Source: Plasmopara viticola
Lineage: Eukaryota; Oomycota; Peronosporomycetes; Peronosporales; Peronosporaceae
Reading direction: 5' to 3'
Assembly (NCBI GenBank): GCA_001695595.3
Contig: MBPM02000044.1
Span: 434,001 to 498,000 of the forward strand
DNA: 64,000 nucleotides
Made by a program: the position numbers and the translations under genes. Below the pieces are notes generated by a model. It saw nothing but the letters and a program-made list of their open reading frames with translations. It was not told the DNA's origin and ran no database searches. Of the stretch, positions 54,565 to 63,689 are shown piece after piece (within the stretch, counting starts at the first letter, position 1; every line of letters begins with the position of its first letter).

Positions 54565-54717
54565 ATGGATATTACGTATCTGTCCGATACCGATGATACT
54601 GATTATGTTGACGATATTGAATTGCATGAACCGGTTGATGCCAAAATAACGAGTGATTTATATGAGTACCAGAAAATAGCAAAGCATTCAACATCTGACT
54701 TGATACAGCTTTGTTAA
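54565..54717 (+). CDS. Small acidic viral protein (50 aa), unknown
   Basis: ATG at 54565, stop at 54715-54717. The protein begins MDITYLSDTDDTDYVDDIEL and is Asp-rich in its first half. No family is recognised. The paralogous copy in unit 1 has lost its start by inversion. Confidence 0.4.
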   Translation: MDITYLSDTDDTDYVDDIELHEPVDAKITSDLYEYQKIAKHSTSDLIQLC

Positions 54718-54775
54718 GTAATTATTTTAATTAGTGCAAATAGCAACAAGTGTCAGTTTATGAAGGAAAAGCACA

Positions 54776-55167
54776 CTAATGCGGGAAAACCCGTATATTG
54801 TCGTATTTATCATAATATTTGAACACAACTCCATCAAGCTTATCGTTTCGAGTGTTCTCAATGATCGCTTTACGCAACATACGATTATGTCCAGAATCGA
54901 TGCACCACTTTTTATATCTAGCATTCAGTATTGTTAATGGGATATCGAGATAGTCTCCTTTACTAACAAATCCATCTTTGAGTAAAGCTTCTCTATCTTT
55001 TGTAAATATCTCGTCATTAAAGTGTTTTGATATAAATGTTTCAACCTTTTTTCAGCTAATTCAGATCGAAGATACTCCAATTCTTTCATTATTGCATCGA
55101 TTCTATGATCATCTTTTGGAGCAACTTCATCAACTTCAGTATCTCCATAATGTCTGATTCTATTCAT
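54776..55167 (-). pseudogene. Minus-strand viral ORF, unknown function (frameshifted)
   Basis: From the ATG at 55167 the first frame gives an acidic/helical region (EVDEVAPKDDHRIDAIMKEL, then a coiled-coil-like LRSELAEKR). It loses register at a run of six A (minus strand; 55047-55052). The other frame carries on with LLKDGFVSKGDYLDIPLTIL, KKWCIDSGHNRMLRKAI and DGVVFKYYDKYDNIRVF to a stop at 54776. The C-terminal half is duplicated in unit 1. No recognised domain. Confidence 0.55.
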
Positions 55168-55177
55168 AACTACTATA

Positions 55178-55531
55178 TCAACGAACCGAAACTTCTGTAT
55201 TCAAGTCGTTATATTTATCTAACAAGTCAGAACGATTGTGTTGCCTACTATATAAATACAATAAGTACCATAACCCGCAATACGAATTATAGGTCCCTTG
55301 ATACTGTTTTTCATTAAAATTTATAGCACCCAGAACGCTTGGAGGCCCCAAACCCATTAAATCAAAGTATTTATTGTTGCACACACAAACCCAATGGCCT
55401 ACACCTGAGTCTAGTCGAAGTAATATTATATAGCTTCCATTCCCTAGTAGGCCTCTGAATTTTCCAAAATCTATTATGTCATCAACATGAACATTCAGCT
55501 GATTTGCGAGCTCTTGTACTTCGTTCGCCAT
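55178..55531 (-). CDS. Adenain-like maturation cysteine protease (PLV)
   Basis: A 117-residue protein from the ATG at 55531; an upstream in-frame TTG was rejected. The catalytic pattern of adenovirus/Ulp1-type proteases is present: GVGHWVCV with H46, YFDLMG with D57, then Q78 and NSYCGLWYL with C85. The Q-to-C spacing of seven is the same as in adenain. In adenoviruses, virophages, Polintons and PLVs this enzyme cleaves capsid proteins during maturation. It is short but has all four key residues and no stop or frameshift, unlike most neighbours. It is divergent from the major capsid gene, with which it shares a 94-bp AT-rich region. Confidence 0.82.
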   Translation of the reverse strand: MANEVQELANQLNVHVDDIIDFGKFRGLLGNGSYIILLRLDSGVGHWVCVCNNKYFDLMGLGPPSVLGAINFNEKQYQGTYNSYCGLWYLLYLYSRQHNRSDLLDKYNDLNTEVSVR

Positions 55532-55625
55532 CGATTCAACCAATTTGTTTAATTTTAAAAATCATTATGTAATGCTTATATATAGCTAATCATAATATAA
55601 CAGGCATCAACCTTCAATTTTAATA
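55532..55625. promoter_or_regulatory. Divergent promoter between protease and capsid genes
   Basis: AT-rich spacer containing TTATATATAGC at ~55578, about 45 bp before the capsid ATG. The leftward TATA is not clear. Confidence 0.45.
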
Positions 55626-57329
55626 ATGAGTGATAGCACCCAATTAGCAGATTCGTTTTTATTCGATTCAACAACTAATCCGGATCCAGTTGTCAGTGTC
55701 CGCAACGACAAGCGTGTTGTAAATGTCGTTGATGACAACAACGGTTCGTATCAATCGGAAATTGTCATCATTAATGCGACTTCACAACTAAATGGCTCGA
55801 CTGGCTATAGAAATCTTCGAGAAGCAAATGTAGTCGTTCCTTTTGTAGTAACGGTTAAAAATACGTCTGCCTCTGCTCTAATTGGTACTATAAATCGTTT
55901 TGCGGTAGGATTAAAGGCTGGTGTATGGAATATTTTAAAAAATTAGTCCTCGAAATTAACGGTAAAAGTGTCATTACGAGCAATGACTACAAAAATTATT
56001 GGAACAACTTACGTGCTCAAACTGAATGGTGTGATGATGATTTATTAAAGAACGGTGCAGACTGCTATCTTGCTCCAGATGATGTAGTTAGTCTAATCTC
56101 CCACAAAGCAGTAGCAATCCTACCGCTTCAACACAAGGAGATGGTTTTGTAAATAATTCTGATAATGCTGCCACGACTGTAGCTACTAGTTTAATTTCAG
56201 AAACAATTCCAGCTTTTAATAACAGACTACACAACAAATTGGTACCTCTGTTGCCACTGGAGCAACAATCACAGCAAAAACCCTCTTGGTTGGCCGACAA
56301 CGCGAAGTGGTGCAATTCTTTCTAATTTTTAGCTTCAAGGTACTGGTGGATACGTAGCTGGCGCCCCTATGCTGGTGGTGTTGCTGGTACGTGGTATTAT
56401 ATGTTTAAGCTTCGTTTAGTTGATCTCCATTCAATCTTTAAAGAATTGGATTTTGTTGCGAACCCTCAAATTAAATTAACGATGACATTCGATACCGGCT
56501 TTGTTGATAATACAACCGCAACTGAAGATTTAATGAGCTTATCCTCTCTCTCACTAAACGGTTGCTCGACGGTTCCAATAATAGTATCAAGTGCGGCCCC
56601 AGGTAATTCAAATGCAGGAAAACTTACAACTGGTGGAGCTGGCTCACTTCGAGTAGCTTTCGGCGTTATGTATAACAACATTACACAGATCTCTACTTCT
56701 GGTCAAATCTTCCCATTTGCACCGACTCGTCTATATATTCCTTTCTACGATATCGCTAATCAAGGTCAAATTGTTGCTTAACCAACGCACAGTATTTCAA
56801 ATCAAGAGCAGGTACTGGTCAACAAAACTCTCAGCAAAATGCTCCGTTTAGCTTCCAATTATCTTCAAGCTTGAAGAATATCAATTACATTGCTCTGATT
56901 CCATTCAGTGAAACCAGCAATGGTCATTTTGTAAGCGCGACAAATATTGAACAATTCCAATCCCCTTTTGACAGTGCTCCATGGACTTGTCAGGCAGGAG
57001 CAAGCATTCGCAATTTCCAAGTAACGGTTGGCAATGAAAATGTATTCAACAAAACGCATGAGTACTCATTTGAATCGTTCCAAGACGAAGTCAATGAAGC
57101 TCTATCGCATGAGATTAGCAATGGATTATTTGATTCCTACAAATGGGATGTTGGTCAGCGTGTTCTAATTGCAGACTGCTCTCGATTAACGAATCCAGAT
57201 GTGGCTCGATCTATCCTTGAAACCGGCACCAATACTTGCAGTCAAGGAATGAAATGTCTAATTCTCGTCGTCTACGGTCGTTTTATGTCTATTGATCGTT
57301 TGACCGGTGAAGTGGTTGAATATGAGTAG
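55626..57329 (+). pseudogene. PLV major capsid protein (frameshifted)
   Basis: About 568 codons in total, from ATG 55626 to TAG 57329, in several frames. The N-terminal part holds a FVVTVKNTSASALIG-like jelly-roll strand region. The frame then breaks at an A6 run (55937-55942), continues at 55925-56152 (LVLEINGKSV, NDYKNYWNNLR), breaks again around 56150 and 56280-56400, resumes at 56401-56781 (MFKLRLVDLHSIFKELDFV, typical of the inter-barrel region of PLV capsids), and ends at 56871-57329 with the AYKM-free C-terminal barrel ending VYGRFMSIDRLTGEVVEYE. Length and order fit the double-jelly-roll capsid protein that forms trimeric hexons. It is broken and should not yield a capsid. Confidence 0.75.
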
Positions 57330-57417
57330 ATTGGAGCGAGCTCCAGAGCCACTGGCTCGCGGAGTGAACTCCCCCGCCGTCAAGCTTTTCGTGTCCGTCA
57401 GCCGGCAAAACAATTAA
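57322..57417 (+). CDS. Possible 31-aa ORF overlapping the capsid stop
   Basis: ATG at 57322 overlaps the last codons of the capsid gene; stop at 57415-57417. The peptide is basic and contains the GC-rich hairpin at 57336-57360. It may be chance. Confidence 0.15.
   Translation: MSRLERAPEPLARGVNSPAVKLFVSVSRQNN
57336..57360. terminator. GC-rich hairpin between convergent capsid and fibre genes
   Basis: GCGAG (57336-57340) pairs with CTCGC (57356-57360), and inside it CCAG (57343-57346) pairs with CTGG (57352-57355) with a 5-nt loop and a 2-nt bulge. It lies directly after the capsid stop in a GC-rich island (57330-57405), in otherwise AT-rich viral DNA. A transcription-end or RNA-stability role is inferred from position. 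Similar hairpins are reported at gene ends in some large DNA viruses. Confidence 0.45.
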
Positions 57418-57446
57418 GTTCTTTTGTTGACAAAAATTATTGAGCT

Positions 57447-60046
57447 TTACTCAAAATTATGCTTCAGCTCCATCTCAAGTTGCTTTACACGATTGAGTAA
57501 TTTTTTTATCCTACAGAAGTTGGTCGCTGTGATTTTACTATAATCAATGTTGATCTGGTATCCTTCAATGTTGTTTTCATCCACTTTCTTCTGATTTTCA
57601 TTTGGTGTCATTGAGAGTAGTTTTATGTATCCAGCTGCATACAAAACTTTACTAGTGAAACCATTTTTTGGAATTGTTTCATCTGACCCTTTGTATTTGT
57701 ATTCATAAACGTTTAAATATAAAGTTTATCGCAATTATCAGTCTCTACTTGATCGAAAATTTTTTTACATCAACGATCCGATGTACAATGAATCGATGAA
57801 CACTGAATCGGACCACCAAACATAGCAGCGACGCTCACCGTGCAAGGCCCAACTGACTTGTAGTGTATGCTGTAGATGTCCCAGTAGAATATAAAGATCC
57901 CCCAACATTAAATGTATTAGAAACAGTTCCACTAACATGCAAAGTAGTACTCGGTGATGTTGTTCCGACTCTTAAACGCTTATTTGTGTCAAGAATCATC
58001 TTAGTTGAGTTATTGACTCCGAATCGCAAGTCAATATTAGTCAAATTGCCCATCCAAGTAGCATTTGTACTCGATGCGACAATTTCAGAGTTAATTTCAA
58101 TACAGAAATCCATTGCATACACATTATTTGATTGCAAATCTAATTCTTTCTGATATGAACCATCAACATAGTTTGCGGAGCCAAAGCAAGTAATTCCAGC
58201 GTTGACTGTAGCATTAACAGCAATAGCTCCAGTTGATTAACAACGTAAAGTCTCTGATACACTATTGGTCGCTGATTGAGTCAGAAACACTAGATCTCCA
58301 GCCGCAGCAGCTGTTCTTTGACATGAAACTACTCCATGAGGCATGCCATCGCTAAGAGCGCTTCTCAAAGCTATTCCTGCAGCGTTATATTGACCATTTG
58401 CATTAGTTGTAGCCAGTATATTCAATCCAAAAGCAGTTGGATTGGTAGTTCCGGTAGTCGTTCTAGCATCAGAGCTCGTTAAATTTGTTTTTGCAATATT
58501 CGTGATGCTTCTGTTTAAATCGACCACAAGAGCTTTACCTGCACTTACTGTCCCAGCAGTCGCTCCAGATAAAAAAGTTTAATTCAGTAGCCGACGATAT
58601 GATTAATGTTCCACCAAGTCTTAATCCCACCGTAGAAGCGTCATGATTTAAAATATCAATATTACCAGAAGTATCACATTGTAATCGTCTGTATTGTTTG
58701 AATTTAAAAAGAAGCTATGGCTTGTAAAAGAGCCAATATCTTGAGCACCATCACTATTTTGAATGGTTAAGCGAAAGGTATTTGTTGATGTTGCATCACT
58801 GATTGATATTGAAGTACTACCATATGTAATTGTCAATAACGTAGGTAGCGTTAAATCTCCTGTAGATGTAGGTTGAGCTACTATTTGTAAAGCTCCTATA
58901 ATAGAAGTAGCGCTTAATGTTGAGATCCCAGATACAGCTCCCGTTGAGCTAATTGTCATTCTTCCTGTATTACTTGTTTGAAAGACTAAATTGTTTGCTG
59001 TAGATGTTCCAAAGTAAGCATTCCCGTTGTTAAAATGAAACAGAGCACATGTCGAAGTACTATTTTAGATCTAAACAATTGCCCATTAGCAGTTAGAGTA
59101 GCGATAAAGAATCCTGCCGTATTCAATGATGTTTGATTTCCAATTGAGGTACTATTAGGCTGAACAGCTGTTTACGTCGATCCAGTAATTGATGTAGCCG
59201 TAAGAGTCGCTAAAGTTCCAATCGATGTAAGATTAGGCTGATCAGCTATTTGAAGAGTTCCAAATAATGTTAAAGCGGATATATTAGTAGCTGTCAATGT
59301 GTTATTATTAGCAAAATTTTCATTTGTTAATACTGACATTTGCACAGATCCATTATTTGATGCAAAAGTCAATGGATGATTTAAAAACGTTAGAAGACAA
59401 CATTGAGTTCCATCGAACCACTGCTGATAAATGACTGTTCCATCAGTGATTTGATACAATGAATTTTTAATGCTGTCGATCCGATAATTCCGAGAGTATA
59501 TAATATTAATGCCTACTAAACCAGTAGATCGTTATTCTTCTATTTCCATTTGCTCTCAAATGAAACTTATTCGCTGTTGTACTGCCAAATGTCTGATCTC
59601 TAGATACAAAATCAACAGATAATGAGCACGTGCTCTTCGACAGGGAGTTATTACAAGTTATAGGAGTAGATCCACTAATATTGAGTGTTAATGAAACTGT
59701 TCCCAATGATGTAATGTTAGGCTGTGCAACTGTTTGAAGAGTTCCTGTTCAATGTGATGCTGAAAGATTATTAATGTTCGCGATTTCTCTGTTGGAGTCA
59801 ACCGCAATCAATTTCCCAGTGGAAGCTAATAACCGAAAGCACATTCAAATCAATCATTGTTCCATTTTGATAGATATTTCCAGTGATGTACAAACACGGA
59901 ATGTAATTCACCCCATTTCTTTTGTTATATCGCAAATCGCCAATACTAATAGTCAAGTGATCGAATGAGCCGATATAGTCTGATGGATTGTACAAGGATG
60001 GAACATAATTAGGCGGTAGCATGAGCGATCGCAGATCGCCGGACAT
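57447..60046 (-). pseudogene. PLV fibre/tail-fibre-like protein (broken)
   Basis: Minus-strand gene from ATG 60046 to TAA 57447, about 860 codons in many frames. The start encodes PSDYIGSFDHLTISIGDLRY and an IYQNGTM block. The middle is repetitive: IADQPNLTSIGTLATL, QPNSTSIGNQTSL and similar QPN-x-TS-x-G units, separated by IAVDSNREI or VDLNRSITNI spacers and short beta-rich segments. The end (57644-57447 and just upstream) has a YKYKGSDETIPKNGF and LYAAGYIKLL region followed by a coiled coil (IKKLLNRVKQLEMELK), similar to intramolecular-chaperone (peptidase S74-like) fibre tails; that last assignment is tentative. Such proteins are probable host-attachment fibres of PLVs and giant viruses. 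Multiple frameshifts disable it. Confidence 0.6.
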
Positions 60047-60150
60047 GTATGATATCTTTTTTGTAAAATGATCCTTTATATAATGTAACAGATAGATTTG
60101 TCACACAAGATCGGTAATCGGAGATTACTAAGCAGCACCTCCGATGCGAT
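60047..60150. promoter_or_regulatory. Divergent promoter between fibre and ATPase genes
   Basis: AT-rich spacer with TTTATATAATG at ~60072. It lies between the minus-strand fibre start and the plus-strand ATPase start. Confidence 0.4.
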
Positions 60151-60905
60151 ATGAGTTCAATTTCTGATTTTGATGGGATGCTCCCAAAGGAGATTAAAAG
60201 AAATCGTTTGGAGTAAATGATAAGCTTGGTATCCAGAAGCTTTTCCGAATGATAGTTTTACGTTTCAGCTTCTCTGGTAAATCAAATCTAGCTTTTCATA
60301 TACTTAAAGAGTCTCCACACGTCTATAGACACTTACATATTATAGTTTGCAACCCTGAGCAGGAGTTATACGATTACATCAAAGAAAAATTACAAGGTTT
60401 TGAAACGTTTTATGATCCTGATGCCCCTCCAAGTGTTGATGCAATCAAAGAGATTCCAAACGCCTTACAACTCAATATTATTGATGGTTTTTCTAACGAT
60501 AATAAGCTTCAGAGAAATTTGTTTGGACATTTCTTTACTCGAGGGAGACACGAAGGACTTTCAACAATATTCATAGCTCATAGTTAGTTTGCTACTGACA
60601 AGATGATTAAATTGAATTCTGAATACATTGCCATTCTAAAAGCAAATTCGAAACGAAATCTACAGCCAATTTTGCAAGATTTTATTCTACCTGGAGTAAA
60701 TGAAGATGATATCTACAGGTATCACAAACAGGCAACATTTGAAAAGGGAAAGATGTTGTTTATAGAATCTGTCAAGCAACAAATTCGAAAGAATTTCAAA
60801 GGTGAAGTTTTTAATAAATATACCGGTGCGAAAACAAATCTTGATTTGTTTTTGTACCAAAAAACAATTTTTCGATTTAATATCTCTCGTAGAAACTTAA
60901 TTTGA
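60151..60905 (+). pseudogene. Packaging ATPase (FtsK/HerA, A32-like), broken
   Basis: From ATG 60151 a first short frame (SDFDGMLPKEIKRNR) shifts near 60210. The main frame then has a degenerate Walker A, FSFSGKSNLAFH, followed by HIIVCNPEQELYDYI, the Walker B region LNIIDGF (the second acidic residue is replaced by G) and FTRGRHEGLSTIFIAHS, the RGRH motif typical of A32-type packaging ATPases of PLVs, Polintons and large DNA viruses. An in-frame TAG at 60585-60587 interrupts it. The C-terminal part (KMIKLNSEYIAILKANSKRN onward) continues in the same frame to 60905. In living viruses this enzyme pumps the genome into the capsid. Here the Walker B change, the frameshift and the stop indicate loss. 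Confidence 0.78.
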
Positions 60906-61840
60906 CGAGCACTTTCATTTTTAACCGGGATAACATTGTTTCCAATGGCTTGAACAATACATTCGAATTCAACTTTACTAAATCAAGCGTGAATTTCAAA
61001 AATCAAGAAATCGCTCTGTCCAGCCTGCAGAGTTACAACTCTCAATTCAACATTAATGGAAGTTTATACAGCAACAACACGTTTAGTGTTTTAGTTCCAA
61101 CAGCGTCGACTTATCAATCGGTTTCGATCACGCTTTTGAATGGGTACTATTCGCATGCAGATATTTATAACTACATTTAATCTCAATTAGTTAGCATTGG
61201 TGCATACTTGATTGATTTTCAAGGTAATAACGTTGTGTATATCGCTATGAAAGAAAACGCAACGTACTTTTCATGCGAAATTACTTACTTAGCAACACCA
61301 ACTTCTGTTTTTGGTGGATATTCACGTCCATCGACTGATTTATACTCATTAACCGGAACTGGATTGCCAACCGCTACTAATACTCCTCGAATGACTGTTC
61401 CAAACAACGGATTTTCAAATGTGATTGGATTCAGTCTAGCAACGTACCCATCAAGCATTCAAACAACAAATCAAGTATTTTTGAGCAATATCTCTCCACA
61501 AGTTAATCCCGTCAGCAGTTGATTAATTCATTGTAATCTTATTAACAATCGGGTTAGCACACCACCTGATATTCTGACTTCGTTCAGTCCTCAAGGGACA
61601 TCAATTTGTCAATTGATCTCATTTCAGCCATCTGAATATCAGTGGCTCTCCATTAACGATGGAGCATACAGCAATATTACTCTGAGCATCGTCGATCAAG
61701 ACTTTGATATTGCTGAATTTAAAGACTTCAATTCATTGATAATGCTATTAATTCGTAATAACAAACAAAAATTGAAATATTGTATAGACTCGATAATGTT
61801 TCCGAGTTCTAAATCCGTCCGCGATCAAAAAAAAAATTGA
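60905..61840 (+). pseudogene. Penton-like minor capsid protein (two in-frame stops)
   Basis: Directly follows the ATPase. One frame runs the full length but holds TAA at 61178-61180 and TGA at 61520-61522, and there is no ATG near the start. The protein text is characteristic: FIFNRDNIVSNGLNNTFEF, IALSSLQSYNSQFNING, YYSHADIYNYI, then TVPNNGFSNVIGFSLATYPS. Position after the ATPase and the S-L-x-x-Y-x-S-x-FNI and N-x-FSNVIGF patterns suggest the single-jelly-roll penton protein of PLVs (from family style; not checked by alignment). An A10 run at 61827-61836 ends the frame. Confidence 0.6.
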
Positions 61841-62205
61841 AGCAACTCGCTGAAGCGAACAGTGAGAAACTTCAATTAGCACGCCTCAAGAACGATCGAT
61901 ACAAACTTACGCAATGAGCTACTGATCTGGATCAAAATATAGATACTTCGACACTTCCACAATTAAAAAGGAAAGTAACTCCAACAACGACGTCAGCTGG
62001 TGTACAAGCAGCTCCTTCAATGACCACAATGGGGATGCAAGCAGCTCCAACAATGACAACGATGGACAGTCAATACGATTTAGAGGACATTGGAGATGAA
62101 GAAGATTCGTTGAGTGATATTGATGACTCACAGAGTACATGTGATTTGGGACTCGAGTTGAAGCTAATGATTCCAATTTCCAAAAAAATGCACGAGAAAA
62201 AATAA
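61841..62205 (+). pseudogene. Low-complexity acidic viral ORF fragments
   Basis: After the A10 run another frame encodes a charged helix (KKKLKQLAEANSEKLQLARL) to a stop at ~61918. A second stretch (61920-62205) has a small internal repeat (QAAPSMTTM, then QAAPTMTTM) and an acidic tail (DLEDIGDEEDSLSDIDDSQS). Function unknown. Confidence 0.4.
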
Positions 62206-62660
62206 TTGATCAATATACCATTAACCCACATATTAGTAAAAGAAAATTTGATTCTAAATATTGGTACTCCAGATAAAGACGTGTATATTGGGACGGATGA
62301 AAAACTATTTAATGTTAATAACAGTAAGTTAGCAAACAAAGCACTAAATGACTATGATTGGGTTGCAACGTATGATTACATATTGAATCTCATTGACATT
62401 GAGACAAAAGAAACCGCCGTTCATTCGTCGCATCAATTTGGATTCAACATTGAGTCTGGAGCATACGAAGTGCTTCGCGACATTCTGATGAACAATACCT
62501 TTTCAGAAGTAACTAGATTACCATTCCATATAAGAAGGGATGAAACCAACAAGGTGGCTATATTCCAGTGAATGGCGGCTTTCGAGTAAAACTAGTTGAT
62601 GACGACTTGAAAGTGTTTGATGGTGATCGAGTGAAAACCAAAGAGTGGTCTCATGGGAGT
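62206..62660 (+). pseudogene. Viral hypothetical gene (frameshifted, no ATG)
   Basis: The frame at 62206-62571 encodes VYIGTDEKLFNVNNSKLANK, YDWVATYDYILNLIDIETKE and VLRDILMNNTFSEVTRLPF. It shifts near 62560, after which GYIPVNGGFRVKLVDDDLKV follows. It is preceded by ILNIGTPDKD. No recognised domain. It may be a divergent virion protein, judged only from its position among capsid genes. Confidence 0.4.
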
Positions 62661-62799
62661 CGACAATGAAAATGTACATCAAATGTTTGAAGCATAATAA
62701 CATCTCATCCAAGCAATCACCGATGTTCAAAAATCCTGATTCGAATACATATGCGAACGGTAATACCAATCCTTAACAAGTAGATCTAAATGACAAGGT

Positions 62800-63248
62800 T
62801 ATATCAGATGGCAATAATCAAGTGAAAGCTACAATGATAATTCTTGGTTGGCGGATGAGAAGATATTTCTTGAAGGATTAAAGATAGGAAAGAAAACATA
62901 TTACTTTGGTGAATATGCATCAATCATGAGAAAGAAACAGAAGGAAATCAGTCCGTCTATTACGAGTCGTGTTGATGAAAATGCTCATTGGCTTGGAGCC
63001 CTTAACTATATTGCGGACAGGTATGGAGATCGACTTGTATCTGCGGACATTACACTCAAGTCCGTTAATCCAAAACGATTCCAAAGAGCTCTCTCATTTG
63101 ACTCCATGAGTTGTTTAGGTGTTGCAGAAGTTAAAGGACGTCAAAGCATTTTAAACACAAATTCGATAAATTTCAAGGTGCCCGTGGTTTAAGTAATGAT
63201 AATCGTCGCTTGGAAAGAGAATTAGAATTGATTCGACGAGCTTTTTAA
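62800..63248 (+). pseudogene. Viral hypothetical gene
   Basis: Encodes FLEGLKIGKKTYYFGEYASI, DENAHWLGALNYIADRYGDR and FQRALSFDSMSCLGVAEVKG, ending at 63192. A further frame (GARGLSNDNRRLERELELIR) follows to ~63248. There is no in-frame ATG near the N-terminus. No family is recognised. Confidence 0.4.
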
Positions 63249-63279
63249 TCATTGCTAGTATAGATGATGCATTCGAGAA

Positions 63280-63528
63280 GTGCGATATCCGAATCTTAGG
63301 AGCAGCTCTATTAAATCAGCTGCTCATATTGATCAAGAAAGATTATTGAAATCTCTCAATAGTCTACTGCTAAAAGAAAATCTCGTGAATGGACGCCCAG
63401 AGGGCTCTAGGGGACCTTCAGTCCTTCACTCTGAAGACAAGAATGGAAACTCAAAGGGATCAGGAATAGATGCTCCGAGGGCTTCCACAAAGAATAAAGA
63501 ACCCAAGACATTTGCATTATATAGCTGA
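63280..63528 (+). pseudogene. Viral hypothetical ORF
   Basis: Frame encoding HIDQERLLKSLNSLLLKENL followed by a Gly/Ser/Lys-rich low-complexity tail. Its start is uncertain and no domain is recognised. Confidence 0.3.
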
Positions 63529-63595
63529 TCGCTCTGACTGCGAGCCCTTCGAGTAAAAAATCAACATTTATTTAATTTTTTTGAGATTCTATTTA

Positions 63596-63667
63596 ATGTC
63601 AGGAGATATAGATAATATAAACTCTTACGTTTCGGTCAGTTGTGATGAGCTCACGGAAGCTCAATAA
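63596..63667 (+). CDS. 23-codon ORF in the viral block
   Basis: ATG 63596 to TAA 63667, encoding MSGDIDNINSYVSVSCDELT and three more residues. It is probably the start of a broken gene that continues downstream. Confidence 0.2.
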   Translation: MSGDIDNINSYVSVSCDELTEAQ

Positions 63668-63689
63668 AGTTCCTAAAGACATTGAAGGT

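Larger units (their letters stand above)
54495..55000. repeat. Viral tandem duplication, unit 2
   Basis: Starts GTTGGGTTTTTGACATCCCC. Holds the intact acidic ORF (54565) and the longer version of the minus-strand ORF, and continues into single-copy viral sequence at ~55000. Confidence 0.85.

Noticed and set aside
60585..61522. In-frame stops in viral genes as evidence of an alternative genetic code
   Set aside because: Three different stop codons (TAG, TAA, TGA) interrupt the frames, and frameshifts occur nearby. Decay explains this better than reassignment.
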